DNA of 64,000 nt from the NCBI RefSeq assembly GCF_006715485.1, contig NZ_VFNH01000001.1:496001-560000 (forward strand), in the 5' to 3' direction. This DNA is from Herbaspirillum sp. SJZ107. Lineage in GTDB: Bacteria > Pseudomonadota > Gammaproteobacteria > Burkholderiales > Burkholderiaceae_D. The position numbers and the translations under genes were made by a program. Under the pieces are notes generated by a model. That model was not told the origin of the DNA. It was given only the letters and a program-made list of their open reading frames with translations, and did no database searches. This document shows positions 56,041 to 64,000 of the stretch, piece after piece (the first letter of the stretch is position 1; the number at the start of each line of letters is the position of its first letter).

Positions 56041-58337
56041 TTGCGCAGGAATTAGAAGTCTCTTTACACATGGCCTTTGTCGAAGCGCGGCAGGCTCGAC
56101 ACGAATTCATCACGGTCGAACACCTGTTGCTGGCGCTGCTCGACAATCCGTCGGCCGCTGAAGTCCTGCGTGCGTGCGCGGTCAATATCGAAGATCTGCG
56201 CAAGACCTTGACGAATTTCATCGGCGACAACACCCCGACGGTGCCCGGCACCGGCGAGGTCGACACCCAACCGACGCTCGGCTTCCAGCGCGTGATCCAG
56301 CGTGCGATCATGCACGTGCAGTCGGCGTCGAACGGCAAGAAGGAAGTAACCGGCGCGAACGTGCTGGTGGCGATCTTCGGCGAGAAGGACTCGCACGCCG
56401 TTTACTACCTGCACCAGCAGGGTGTGACCCGTCTCGACGTGGTCAATTTCATTTCGCATGGCGTGCGCAAGGACCAGCAGATCGACAGCCAGAAGGCGTC
56501 GGAAGGCGTGGAAGAAGCGCAAGTCGAAGGCCAGGCCAAGGAAAGCCCATTGGATCAGTTCACCCAGAACTTGAACAAGGCTGCTGCAGACGGTCGCATC
56601 GATCCGCTGATCGGTCGCGAGGAAGAAGTCGACCGCGTGATCCAGATCCTGTGCCGCCGCCGCAAGAACAATCCGCTGCTGGTCGGTGAAGCGGGCGTGG
56701 GTAAAACCGCGATCGCCGAAGGCCTGGCATGGCGCATCGTCCAGGAAGACGTGCCCGAGATCCTGCAGAACGCCGTCGTGTTCTCGCTCGACATGGGTGC
56801 GCTGCTGGCCGGCACCAAGTACCGCGGCGACTTCGAGCAGCGCCTGAAGGCGGTGCTCAAGCAGCTGAAGGACACGCCGAACGGCATCCTGTTCATCGAC
56901 GAGATCCACACGATCATCGGCGCCGGTTCGGCATCGGGCGGTACGCTCGACGCATCGAACCTGCTGAAGCCGGCCCTGGCCAACGGCCAGCTCAAGTGCA
57001 TCGGCGCGACCACGTTCACGGAATTCCGCGGCGTGTTCGAGAAGGACCACGCGCTGAGCCGCCGCTTCCAGAAGGTCGACGTCAACGAACCGTCGGTCGA
57101 GCAGACCGTGCAGATCCTGCGTGGCCTGAAGTCGCGCTTCGAAGAGCACCACGGCGTGAAGTACTCGTCGTCGGCACTCTCGACCGCGGCCGAACTGGCA
57201 GCCCGCTTCATCAACGACCGTCACCTGCCCGACAAGGCGATCGACGTGATCGACGAAGCCGGTGCGGCACAGCGCATCCTGCCGAAGTCGAAGCAGAAGA
57301 AGACCATCGGCAAGACCGAGATCGAGGACATCATCGCGAAGATCGCGCGGATTCCCCCGCAAACGGTCAACCAGGACGACCGCAGCAAGCTGCAGACCAT
57401 CGACCGCGACCTGCGCAACGTCGTGTTCGGGCAAGACCCGGCGATCGAAGCGCTGTCGGCCGCGATCAAGATGGCCCGTGCAGGCCTGGGCAAGCAGGAC
57501 AAGCCGATCGGCTCCTTCCTGTTCTCGGGTCCGACCGGCGTCGGCAAGACCGAAGTCGCGAAGCAGCTGGCGTTCATCCTGGGCATCGACCTGGTGCGCT
57601 TCGACATGTCGGAGTACATGGAACGCCACGCGGTGTCGCGCCTGATCGGTGCGCCGCCGGGCTACGTCGGCTTCGACCAGGGCGGTCTCCTCACCGAGGC
57701 CATCACCAAGAAGCCGCACACCGTGCTGCTGCTGGACGAGATTGAAAAAGCCCACCCGGACATTTTCAACATCCTGCTGCAGGTGATGGACCATGGCACG
57801 CTGACCGACAACAACGGCCGCAAGGCGGACTTCCGCAACGTGATCATCATCATGACCACGAACGCGGGCGCCGAAAGCCTGACCAAGCGTTCGGTGGGCT
57901 TCGTGGATTCGAAGGCGGCAGGCGACGAGATGGCCGACATCAAGCGCATGTTCACGCCGGAGTTCCGCAACCGCCTGGATGCGATCATCAGCTTCCGCGC
58001 GCTGGACGAGGACATCATCCTGCGCGTCGTGGACAAGTTCCTGATGCAGCTGGAAGAGCAGCTGCACGAGAAGAAGGTGGAAGCCGTCTTCACCGAGAAA
58101 CTGCGCAAGTTCCTCGGCAAGAAAGGTTTCGATCCGCTGATGGGTGCCCGTCCGATGTCGCGCCTGATCCAGGACATGATCCGCAAGGCGCTGGCCGACG
58201 AGCTGCTGTTCGGCCGCCTGGTCAACGGCGGACGCGTCACCGTCGACCTGAATGACAAGGACGACGTGATCCTCGAGTTCTCCGAAGGCGACGTCCCGCC
58301 GCCGCCGGAACCGGTCGAGACGGTCGAGATCGAGTAA
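56037..58337 (+). CDS. clpA: ATP-dependent Clp protease ATPase subunit ClpA
   Basis: A 766-residue AAA+ unfoldase: N-domain to about residue 145 ([20 protein letters not shown]), D1 with Walker [14 protein letters not shown] near 217 and Walker [15 protein letters not shown], and D2 with Walker [15 protein letters not shown] near 498. An [14 protein letters not shown] pore-loop segment follows. It unfolds proteins for ClpP. ATG 56037 is chosen because it overlaps the clpS stop; upstream codons lie inside clpS. A terminator follows. Confidence 0.97.
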   Translation: MIAQELEVSLHMAFVEARQARHEFITVEHLLLALLDNPSAAEVLRACAVNIEDLRKTLTNFIGDNTPTVPGTGEVDTQPTLGFQRVIQRAIMHVQSASNGKKEVTGANVLVAIFGEKDSHAVYYLHQQGVTRLDVVNFISHGVRKDQQIDSQKASEGVEEAQVEGQAKESPLDQFTQNLNKAAADGRIDPLIGREEEVDRVIQILCRRRKNNPLLVGEAGVGKTAIAEGLAWRIVQEDVPEILQNAVVFSLDMGALLAGTKYRGDFEQRLKAVLKQLKDTPNGILFIDEIHTIIGAGSASGGTLDASNLLKPALANGQLKCIGATTFTEFRGVFEKDHALSRRFQKVDVNEPSVEQTVQILRGLKSRFEEHHGVKYSSSALSTAAELAARFINDRHLPDKAIDVIDEAGAAQRILPKSKQKKTIGKTEIEDIIAKIARIPPQTVNQDDRSKLQTIDRDLRNVVFGQDPAIEALSAAIKMARAGLGKQDKPIGSFLFSGPTGVGKTEVAKQLAFILGIDLVRFDMSEYMERHAVSRLIGAPPGYVGFDQGGLLTEAITKKPHTVLLLDEIEKAHPDIFNILLQVMDHGTLTDNNGRKADFRNVIIIMTTNAGAESLTKRSVGFVDSKAAGDEMADIKRMFTPEFRNRLDAIISFRALDEDIILRVVDKFLMQLEEQLHEKKVEAVFTEKLRKFLGKKGFDPLMGARPMSRLIQDMIRKALADELLFGRLVNGGRVTVDLNDKDDVILEFSEGDVPPPPEPVETVEIE

Positions 58338-58365
58338 TCGCTCCGGCCAAGTCGCAAGACTACGA

Positions 58366-58391
58366 AAGCCCGCCTCGTGCGGGCTTTTTTT
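58366..58391 (+). terminator. Intrinsic terminator of clpSA
   Basis: AAGCCCGC (58366-58373) pairs with GCGGGCTT (58379-58386) around CTCGT; the stem runs into seven T. Confidence 0.92.
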
Positions 58392-58476
58392 CGTCCTGAC
58401 GTTTCTTCATCGTTTCATGATGTTGTCATACGGCATTTTTATACTGCCGGCACACCCGGACCCCGTGCAGCGCATC

Positions 58477-60087
58477 ATGACACTCTCCCGTATCCAGACC
58501 GGCACCAAGATCCTCGGTGCCTTCGCCGTGGTCTCCCTGGCCATCGTCATCGTTTCCATCGTCGCGCTGTGGCGCATGCAGGCGGCCGACGCCACCACCC
58601 GCGACCTGGTCGACAACAAGCTGGCGCGCCAGCAGCTGACCTCCGAACTGCTGGGCGTGGTGCGCCTGAACGGCGTGCGCGCGGTGTCGATTGCGCGCAG
58701 CGACAGCCTCGAAGTCGGCGATTATTTCCAGGCGCAATTGAATAGCGGCGAGAAGAGCGCGGCACAGATCGAAGCGCGCCTCGCCAAGCTGCCGGCCCCG
58801 GCCGACGAACGCATCCTGCTGGAGCGTGCCGGACAGCATAAGCTGGCTTACCTGAAGGTGCGCCAGCAAGTGTTCCAGGCCAAGGAATTCGGCAAGACCC
58901 AGGAAGTGGAGCAACTGACCGGCAACGAGCTGGCCCGCACCTTCGACGCCTGGAGCGGTACTCTTGAGGCACTGCTGGCGCGCCAGACGCGCGAGGCGCA
59001 TGCGCTGGCCGAGGCCTCGTCCGCGGCCTTTGCCTTCAGCCGCAGCCTGCTGCTGGGGCTCGGCCTGCTGGCGTTGGCGACCGGCTGCGTCACCGGTGCA
59101 CTGCTGACGCGCAGCATCGTGCGTCCGCTGCAGGCTGCGGTCGACCTGGCCGAGCGCGTGGCGGGCGGCGACCTGAGCGGCGTCATCGCGCACCGCCGCG
59201 TCGATGAAATCGGCCGTTTGTTCGATGCCCTGAACCACATGACCGACGGCGTCTCGAGCACGGTGGCGAAAGTGCTGGCCTCGGCGCGCAGCATCGACGA
59301 TGCATCGGGCGAACTGGCCATCGGCAACCGCGACCTGGCGCGCCGCAGCGAGCAGCAGGCGCACAGCCTGCACCGCACCGTCGGCGCGATGGCCGAGCTG
59401 ACCGAGGCAGTGCAGCGCAACCACGCCCATGCGCACGACGCCAACGCCCTGGCCCTGACGGCCTCCACCGTGGCGCGCGAAGGCGCCGGTGCGGTGGCCC
59501 AGGTGGTCGAACGCATGGACACCATCCGCGCCTCGGCCGCGCGCATCGGCGACATCACGGCCCTGATCGACGGCATCGCCTTCCAGACGAATATCCTGGC
59601 CCTGAACGCGGCGGTGGAAGCGGCCCGTGCCGGCGCCGAGGGCCGCGGCTTTGCGGTGGTGGCGGCCGAAGTGCGCAACCTGGCCCAGCACTCGGCTTCG
59701 GCAGCGCGCGAGATCAAGGCACTGGTGGGGGAGACCGTCGGCACGATCGAAGCCGGCACCGCCATCGCCGGCGCCGCCGGCAGCACCATGCAGCAGATCC
59801 TCGAACGGGTCGAGCGCGTGGCCGGGCTGCTGCAGGCGATCAATGCCGCCAGCGCAGGGCAGGCGTCCGGCATTGCCCAGGTGCGCGCCGTGATCGCCGA
59901 ACTCGACGAGGCGACCGGGCAGGATGCGGCACTGGTCGGGCGCGCCGCGGCGGCGGCCGACAGCATGCGCGGCCAGGCCGGGCAGTTGACCGGCGTGGTA
60001 GCGACCTTCCGCATCCGTGATATGCAAGAAGAATCACAACGTCTTGAATCATATATTGGACAAATCACAGCAGGGACGGCAAGCTAG
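58477..60087 (+). CDS. Methyl-accepting chemotaxis protein
   Basis: A 536-residue chemoreceptor. TM1 (about residues 12-32) is followed by a four-helix-bundle periplasmic domain (about 35-185), TM2 (about 190-212), HAMP ([20 protein letters not shown]) and a signalling domain. Its hairpin tip is [20 protein letters not shown]. No CheR pentapeptide is at the C-terminus (ITAGTAS). The ligand is unknown. ATG 58477 is chosen because it gives a short basic N-terminus before TM1. It is monocistronic between two terminators/promoters. Confidence 0.9.
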   Translation: MTLSRIQTGTKILGAFAVVSLAIVIVSIVALWRMQAADATTRDLVDNKLARQQLTSELLGVVRLNGVRAVSIARSDSLEVGDYFQAQLNSGEKSAAQIEARLAKLPAPADERILLERAGQHKLAYLKVRQQVFQAKEFGKTQEVEQLTGNELARTFDAWSGTLEALLARQTREAHALAEASSAAFAFSRSLLLGLGLLALATGCVTGALLTRSIVRPLQAAVDLAERVAGGDLSGVIAHRRVDEIGRLFDALNHMTDGVSSTVAKVLASARSIDDASGELAIGNRDLARRSEQQAHSLHRTVGAMAELTEAVQRNHAHAHDANALALTASTVAREGAGAVAQVVERMDTIRASAARIGDITALIDGIAFQTNILALNAAVEAARAGAEGRGFAVVAAEVRNLAQHSASAAREIKALVGETVGTIEAGTAIAGAAGSTMQQILERVERVAGLLQAINAASAGQASGIAQVRAVIAELDEATGQDAALVGRAAAAADSMRGQAGQLTGVVATFRIRDMQEESQRLESYIGQITAGTAS

Positions 60088-60124
60088 GCTTTTGTTTCAG
60101 TTAAGACCGATCAGGAGTTTGACC

Positions 60125-61987
60125 ATGCCGACATACCGTTCCCGCACCACCACCCAAGGCCGCAATATGGCAGGGGCCCGCGCCCTGTGGCGCGCCACCG
60201 GCATGAAGGATGGCGACTTCGAGAAACCGATCATCGCCGTGGTGAATTCCTTCACCCAGTTCGTGCCTGGCCACGTCCACCTGAAGGACCTGGGCCAGCT
60301 GGTGGCGCGCGAGATCGAAGCGTCCGGCGGCGTCGCCAAGGAATTCAATACCATTGCCGTCGACGACGGCATCGCGATGGGCCATGGCGGCATGCTGTAC
60401 TCGCTGCCGTCACGCGACCTGATTGCCGACTCGGTCGAGTACATGGTCAATGCCCACTGCGCCGACGCCATGGTCTGCATCTCGAATTGCGACAAGATCA
60501 CGCCCGGCATGCTGATGGCTGCGATGCGCCTGAATATCCCGACCGTGTTCGTGTCCGGCGGGCCGATGGAGGCGGGCAAGGTGGTCAAGGTCGTCAACAA
60601 CGAGCAGAAGATCATCAAGCTCGACCTGATCGACGCCATGATCAAGGCCGGCGACGCCAAGGTGTCCGATGCCGACGTGCTGGAAGCCGAGCGCTCGGCC
60701 TGTCCGACCTGCGGCTCGTGCTCGGGCATGTTCACCGCGAATTCGATGAACTGCCTGACCGAAGCGCTCGGCCTGTCGCTGCCGGGCAACGGCACCATCG
60801 TCGCCACCCATAGCGACCGCAAGGAACTGTTCCTGAAAGCGGGGCGCCTGATCGTCGACATCGCCAAGCGCCACTACGAACAAGACGACTACTCGGTCCT
60901 GCCGCGCTCGATCGCCAGCAAGGCCGCGTTCGAAAATGCGATGGCGCTGGACGTGTCGATGGGCGGCTCGACCAACACCGTGCTGCACCTGCTGGCCGCC
61001 GCGCACGAAGCACAGGTGGCGTTCACGATGGCCGACATCGACCGCATCTCGCGCCTGGTGCCCTGCCTGTGCAAGGTGGCGCCGATGACCGACAAATACC
61101 ACATCGAAGACGTGCACCGCGCCGGCGGCATCATCTCGATCCTGGGCGAACTGGCACGCGCCGGCCTGCTCGACACCTCGCTGCCGACCGTGCACAGCCC
61201 GACGCTGGGCGACGCCATCGAGAAATACGATATCCGCCGTAGCGACGACCGCGCCGTGCACCAGCTGTTCCGCGCGGCGCCGGGCGGCGTGCCGACCCAG
61301 GTGGCGTTCTCGCAATCGGAACGCTACGCGTCCAACGACCTCGACCGCAGCCTGGGCTGCATCCGCGACCGCGAGCACGCCTATTCGCAGGACGGCGGCC
61401 TGGCTGTCTTGTACGGCAACATCGCCGAGAAGGGCTGCATCGTCAAGACTGCCGGCGTCGACGAGAGCATCCTGAAATTCTCCGGCCGCGCGCGCGTGTT
61501 CGAAAGCCAGGACGCGGCAGTCGATGCCATCCTGGGTGACCAGGTGGTGGCCGGCGACGTCGTCATCATCCGCTACGAAGGACCGAAGGGCGGACCGGGC
61601 ATGCAGGAGATGCTGTACCCGACCTCGTACATCAAGTCGAAAGGCCTCGGCAAGGCGTGCGCGCTGTTCACCGACGGACGCTTCTCGGGCGGCTCGTCGG
61701 GCCTGGTGATCGGCCACGCGTCGCCGGAAGCGGCCGAAGGCGGCGCGATCGGCCTGGTGGAAGAGGGTGACATGATCGACATCGACATCCCGGCGCGCAC
61801 CATCGGTCTGCGTGTGTCGGCCGAGGAACTGGGACACCGCCGCATGGCGATGGAAGCGCGCGGCGCGGATGCATGGCAGCCGGTCGGCCGTGAACGTGTG
61901 GTATCGCAGGCCTTGCAGGCGTATGCGGCGCTGACCACGTCGGCGGATCGTGGGGCGGTGCGCGATCTTTCGCAGCTGAAGCGTTAA
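60125..61987 (+). CDS. ilvD: Dihydroxy-acid dehydratase
   Basis: The 620-residue enzyme makes 2-oxo acids in valine, isoleucine and pantothenate synthesis. Cluster ligands appear in [20 protein letters not shown] and [40 protein letters not shown] and [20 protein letters not shown] are conserved. CAGGAG precedes ATG 60125; the longer frame overlaps the chemoreceptor gene. Length fits the long (E. coli-like) type. Two hairpins follow. Confidence 0.97.
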   Translation: MPTYRSRTTTQGRNMAGARALWRATGMKDGDFEKPIIAVVNSFTQFVPGHVHLKDLGQLVAREIEASGGVAKEFNTIAVDDGIAMGHGGMLYSLPSRDLIADSVEYMVNAHCADAMVCISNCDKITPGMLMAAMRLNIPTVFVSGGPMEAGKVVKVVNNEQKIIKLDLIDAMIKAGDAKVSDADVLEAERSACPTCGSCSGMFTANSMNCLTEALGLSLPGNGTIVATHSDRKELFLKAGRLIVDIAKRHYEQDDYSVLPRSIASKAAFENAMALDVSMGGSTNTVLHLLAAAHEAQVAFTMADIDRISRLVPCLCKVAPMTDKYHIEDVHRAGGIISILGELARAGLLDTSLPTVHSPTLGDAIEKYDIRRSDDRAVHQLFRAAPGGVPTQVAFSQSERYASNDLDRSLGCIRDREHAYSQDGGLAVLYGNIAEKGCIVKTAGVDESILKFSGRARVFESQDAAVDAILGDQVVAGDVVIIRYEGPKGGPGMQEMLYPTSYIKSKGLGKACALFTDGRFSGGSSGLVIGHASPEAAEGGAIGLVEEGDMIDIDIPARTIGLRVSAEELGHRRMAMEARGADAWQPVGRERVVSQALQAYAALTTSADRGAVRDLSQLKR

Positions 61988-62002
61988 TACTATCTACATC
62001 CT

Positions 62003-62056
62003 CCCCGCCTTCGCGGGGGGTCGTTTCCGGCATTGCCGGAAACGACGTATTTTTTC
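62003..62056 (+). terminator. Tandem hairpin terminator after ilvD
   Basis: CCCCGC/GCGGGG (62003-62018) is followed by an 11-bp stem (62021-62031 with 62035-62045) and a TATTTTTT tract. It lies between convergent genes ilvD and the cystathionine lyase gene. Confidence 0.88.
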
Positions 62057-63238
62057 TCACACCGCGGCAAGCGCCCGCACCAGATCCGCCCGCTGATCCT
62101 CCACATCCTCGATCCCCACCGACAAGCGGATCAAGCCATCCCCGATCCCCAGCGCCGCCCGCTGTTCCGGCGGTATGGTCGCATGCGTCATGATTGCCGG
62201 ATGCTCGATCAGGCTCTCGACACCGCCCAGGCTCTCGGCCAGCGTGAACACTTCGCAATGCTCGAGGAAGCGGCGCGCGCCGGCCAAGTCGGTATCGAGG
62301 TCGACCGAGATGATGCCGCCGTAGCCATGCATCTGGCGCCGCGCCAGTTCGTGCTGCGGATGCGACGCCAGGCCAGGGTAGTGCACGCGTTTCACCTTCG
62401 GCTGCGATGCCAGCCACCCGGCCAGTTCCAGCGCATTGGCATTGCTGCGCTCCACCCGCAGGGCCAGGGTCTTGATGCCGCGTAGTACCAGGAAGCTGTC
62501 GAACGGCCCCTGGATCGCACCCACCGCATTCTGGATGAAGCCGAGGCGTTCGCGCAGCGGCTGGTGGCGGGCTTCGGTACCGACCACGGCCACGCCGCCG
62601 ATCACGTCCGAGTGCCCGTTCATGTACTTGGTGGTCGAGTGCACCACGATGTCGATGCCCAGTTCCAGCGGCCGCTGGTTGACCGGGCTGGCGAAGGTGT
62701 TGTCGCAGACCGTGATGATGCCGCGCCCGCGGCATTCCTCGGCAATGGCATGCAGGTCGGCCAGCTTCAGCATCGGGTTGGTCGGCGTCTCGACCCAGAC
62801 CATCTTCGTTTCCGGGCGCAGCGCGCCGGCCAGGGCCAGCGGGTCGGTCAGGTCGACGTAGCTGAATGCGTGGCCGGCGCTGAGGCGGCGCACCCGCTCG
62901 AACAGGCGGAAGGTGCCGCCGTACATGTCGTCGCCGGCGACGATGTGGGAGCCGGCCGGCAGCAGTTCCAGCACGGCGGCGATGGCCGCCAGGCCGGACG
63001 CGAAGGCAAAGGCGGCGCCGCCGCTTTCGATGTCGGCCACGCAGCGCTCCAGCGCCCAGCGCGTCGGGTTGTGCGAGCGGCCGTAGTCCAGGCCCTTGTG
63101 CACGCCCGGGCTTTCCTGAGCAAAGGTCGAGGTGGCATAAATCGGCGGCATCACGGCGCCGGTGGCCGGGTCGGGCGCCTGGCCGCCGTGGATCACGCGG
63201 GTGGCCAGGCGGCGCTTTTGCTTGGTGTCGTCGCTCAT
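62057..63238 (-). CDS. Cystathionine gamma-lyase/synthase family PLP enzyme
   Basis: A 393-residue Cys/Met-metabolism PLP enzyme. The internal aldimine Lys is Lys204 in HSTTKYMNGHSD; PTNPMLKLADL and GGVESLIEHPAIMTHATIPP are substrate/PLP-phosphate regions. It lies 15 bases downstream of a cystathionine beta-synthase gene, so it most likely acts as gamma-lyase in reverse transsulfuration (homocysteine to cysteine). Gamma-synthase cannot be excluded from sequence alone. Confidence 0.9.
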   Translation of the reverse strand: MSDDTKQKRRLATRVIHGGQAPDPATGAVMPPIYATSTFAQESPGVHKGLDYGRSHNPTRWALERCVADIESGGAAFAFASGLAAIAAVLELLPAGSHIVAGDDMYGGTFRLFERVRRLSAGHAFSYVDLTDPLALAGALRPETKMVWVETPTNPMLKLADLHAIAEECRGRGIITVCDNTFASPVNQRPLELGIDIVVHSTTKYMNGHSDVIGGVAVVGTEARHQPLRERLGFIQNAVGAIQGPFDSFLVLRGIKTLALRVERSNANALELAGWLASQPKVKRVHYPGLASHPQHELARRQMHGYGGIISVDLDTDLAGARRFLEHCEVFTLAESLGGVESLIEHPAIMTHATIPPEQRAALGIGDGLIRLSVGIEDVEDQRADLVRALAAV

Positions 63239-63253
63239 ATCAAGTAACGCATA

Positions 63254-64000
63254 TCAGGTCAGGGTGCGGCGCAGGTGATTGAGAAGATCGAAACGCGTGA
63301 TCAGCCCATAGAAATGGTCGCCGTCGGCGATGACGGCAGTCAGGCCACGGTCGAGGATCTCGCGCAGTTCGCGCATGCGCGCCGAGGGCGCCAGCGTCTT
63401 CAGCTCGGTGGTCATCGTATCCGAGACCGGTGCGCCGAAGCGCTCGCGTTCGCTGGTGACGTGCAACAACAGGTCGGACTCGTCGATCAGGCCGACCAGC
63501 TTGCCATGCTCGACCACCGGCAGCTGGGCCAGGTCGGCGCTGCGCATGCGGTTGAAGGCGGTCAGCAGGGTGTCGGACGGCGCCACCGTCACCACTTCGC
63601 CGTCGTCGAAGCGGCGCCCGATCAGGTCGCGCAGGTCGCCCAGTTTCGGACGGTGCAGCAGGCCCTGGTCGACCATCCAGCCGTCGCTGTAGACCTTGGT
63701 GAGATAGCGGGTGCCGGTGTCGCACACGAAGGTGACGACCCGCTTCGGCGTGGTCTGGGCGCGGCAGTAGCGCAGGGCGGCGGCGAGCAGGGTGCCGGTG
63801 GAGGAACCGGCCAGGATGCCTTCCTGGCGCAGCAGTTCGCGCGCGGTATTGAAGCTGTCCTCGTCGCTGATGGAGTACGCCGTCTTCACGCGCGACAGGT
63901 CGGCGATCGCCGGGATGAAGTCTTCGCCGATGCCTTCGACCGCCCACGAGCCGGAGACATCCGACAGTTTGCCGGTCTTGATGTAGTCGGCCAGGATCGA
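63254..64000 (-). CDS. Cystathionine beta-synthase, C-terminal part
   Basis: The visible 248 residues run off the window edge, so the 5' end and PLP Lys are missing. The PLP fold part shows GSWAVEGIGEDFIPAIADLS, EEGILAGSSTGT-like loop (RQEGILAGSSTGTLLAAAL) and VTFVCDTGTRYLTKVYSDGW. A CBS-domain pair (about the last 125 residues) contains VVTVAPSDTLLTAFNRMRSA and ELREILDRGLTAVIADGD. In the family it condenses serine and homocysteine, and CBS domains may sense adenosyl ligands. Paired with the lyase gene downstream. Confidence 0.92.
   Translation of the reverse strand, partial: SILADYIKTGKLSDVSGSWAVEGIGEDFIPAIADLSRVKTAYSISDEDSFNTARELLRQEGILAGSSTGTLLAAALRYCRAQTTPKRVVTFVCDTGTRYLTKVYSDGWMVDQGLLHRPKLGDLRDLIGRRFDDGEVVTVAPSDTLLTAFNRMRSADLAQLPVVEHGKLVGLIDESDLLLHVTSERERFGAPVSDTMTTELKTLAPSARMRELREILDRGLTAVIADGDHFYGLITRFDLLNHLRRTLT

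Overview
The window looks like a chromosomal segment of a high-GC betaproteobacterium, most likely an Oxalobacteraceae member close to Massilia/Telluria (Burkholderiales). This placement is inferred from gene content: an exosortase-B exopolysaccharide locus with an EpsA regulator, PEP-CTERM proteins, and housekeeping genes (murJ, rpsT, icd, a cold-shock gene, clpS-clpA, ilvD) of betaproteobacterial type. Coding density is high. I saw no tRNA, rRNA, CRISPR array, insertion sequence or prophage.

Region 1 (1-19961, + strand) is an exopolysaccharide (EPS) and protein-sorting locus. It holds the end of a CpsD/CapB-type tyrosine kinase, exosortase B (Cys220/Arg266/His287), a separate EpsI, a Wzy-like polymerase, a Wzx-like flippase, five glycosyltransferases plus a WecG/TagA-type enzyme, and two heparinase/alginate-lyase-like proteins. 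Nucleotide-sugar enzymes follow: WecB, GalE, an NDP-sugar pyrophosphorylase and a ManC-type enzyme. Many junctions are ATGA or GTGA overlaps, so translation is probably coupled. Strong terminators follow the first lyase and manC.

Region 2 (20120-27438) holds likely exosortase clients and regulators. A PEP-CTERM protein with a TLD-like core is paired with a TIGR03790-type protein. A large ExeM/NucH-type nuclease is paired with a second PEP-CTERM protein. Then comes an OmpR-type response regulator lacking the phospho-acceptor Asp (Glu53) and a key acidic-pocket residue (Pro10), followed by an EpsA-type LuxR regulator.

Region 3 (27461-36524) is mixed: two small lipoproteins, a CocE/NonD-type hydrolase, a YdeI-like protein, and a nitrogen module. 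The module has a CynR-like LysR regulator divergent from cyanase, a formate/nitrite-family transporter and a PP2C phosphatase-kinase fusion. Two hypothetical genes follow.

Region 4 (36614-50648) has a minus-strand pair (PEP-CTERM protein, then a 1047-residue subtilase) divergent from an eleven-gene type II secretion/type IV pilus-like cluster. The cluster has GspG, GspF and GspE, separate PilM/PilN/PilO/PilP-like platform proteins, a TPR-bearing lipoprotein secretin and three more pseudopilins, the last lacking the conserved Glu5. No prepilin peptidase or retraction ATPase is present.

Region 5 (50675-64000) is housekeeping: murJ, rpsT, a small Lys/Ala-rich exported protein, an RluE-type pseudouridine synthase, icd, a cold-shock gene, clpS-clpA, a chemoreceptor, ilvD, and a cystathionine gamma-lyase/beta-synthase pair (the latter cut by the window end).

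The most unusual items are the hybrid secretion cluster beside PEP-CTERM genes, the unphosphorylatable-looking response regulator next to EpsA, the TLD/TIGR03790 pair with a possible gingipain-like C-terminus, and the kinase-phosphatase fused to a cyanate/nitrite nitrogen module.
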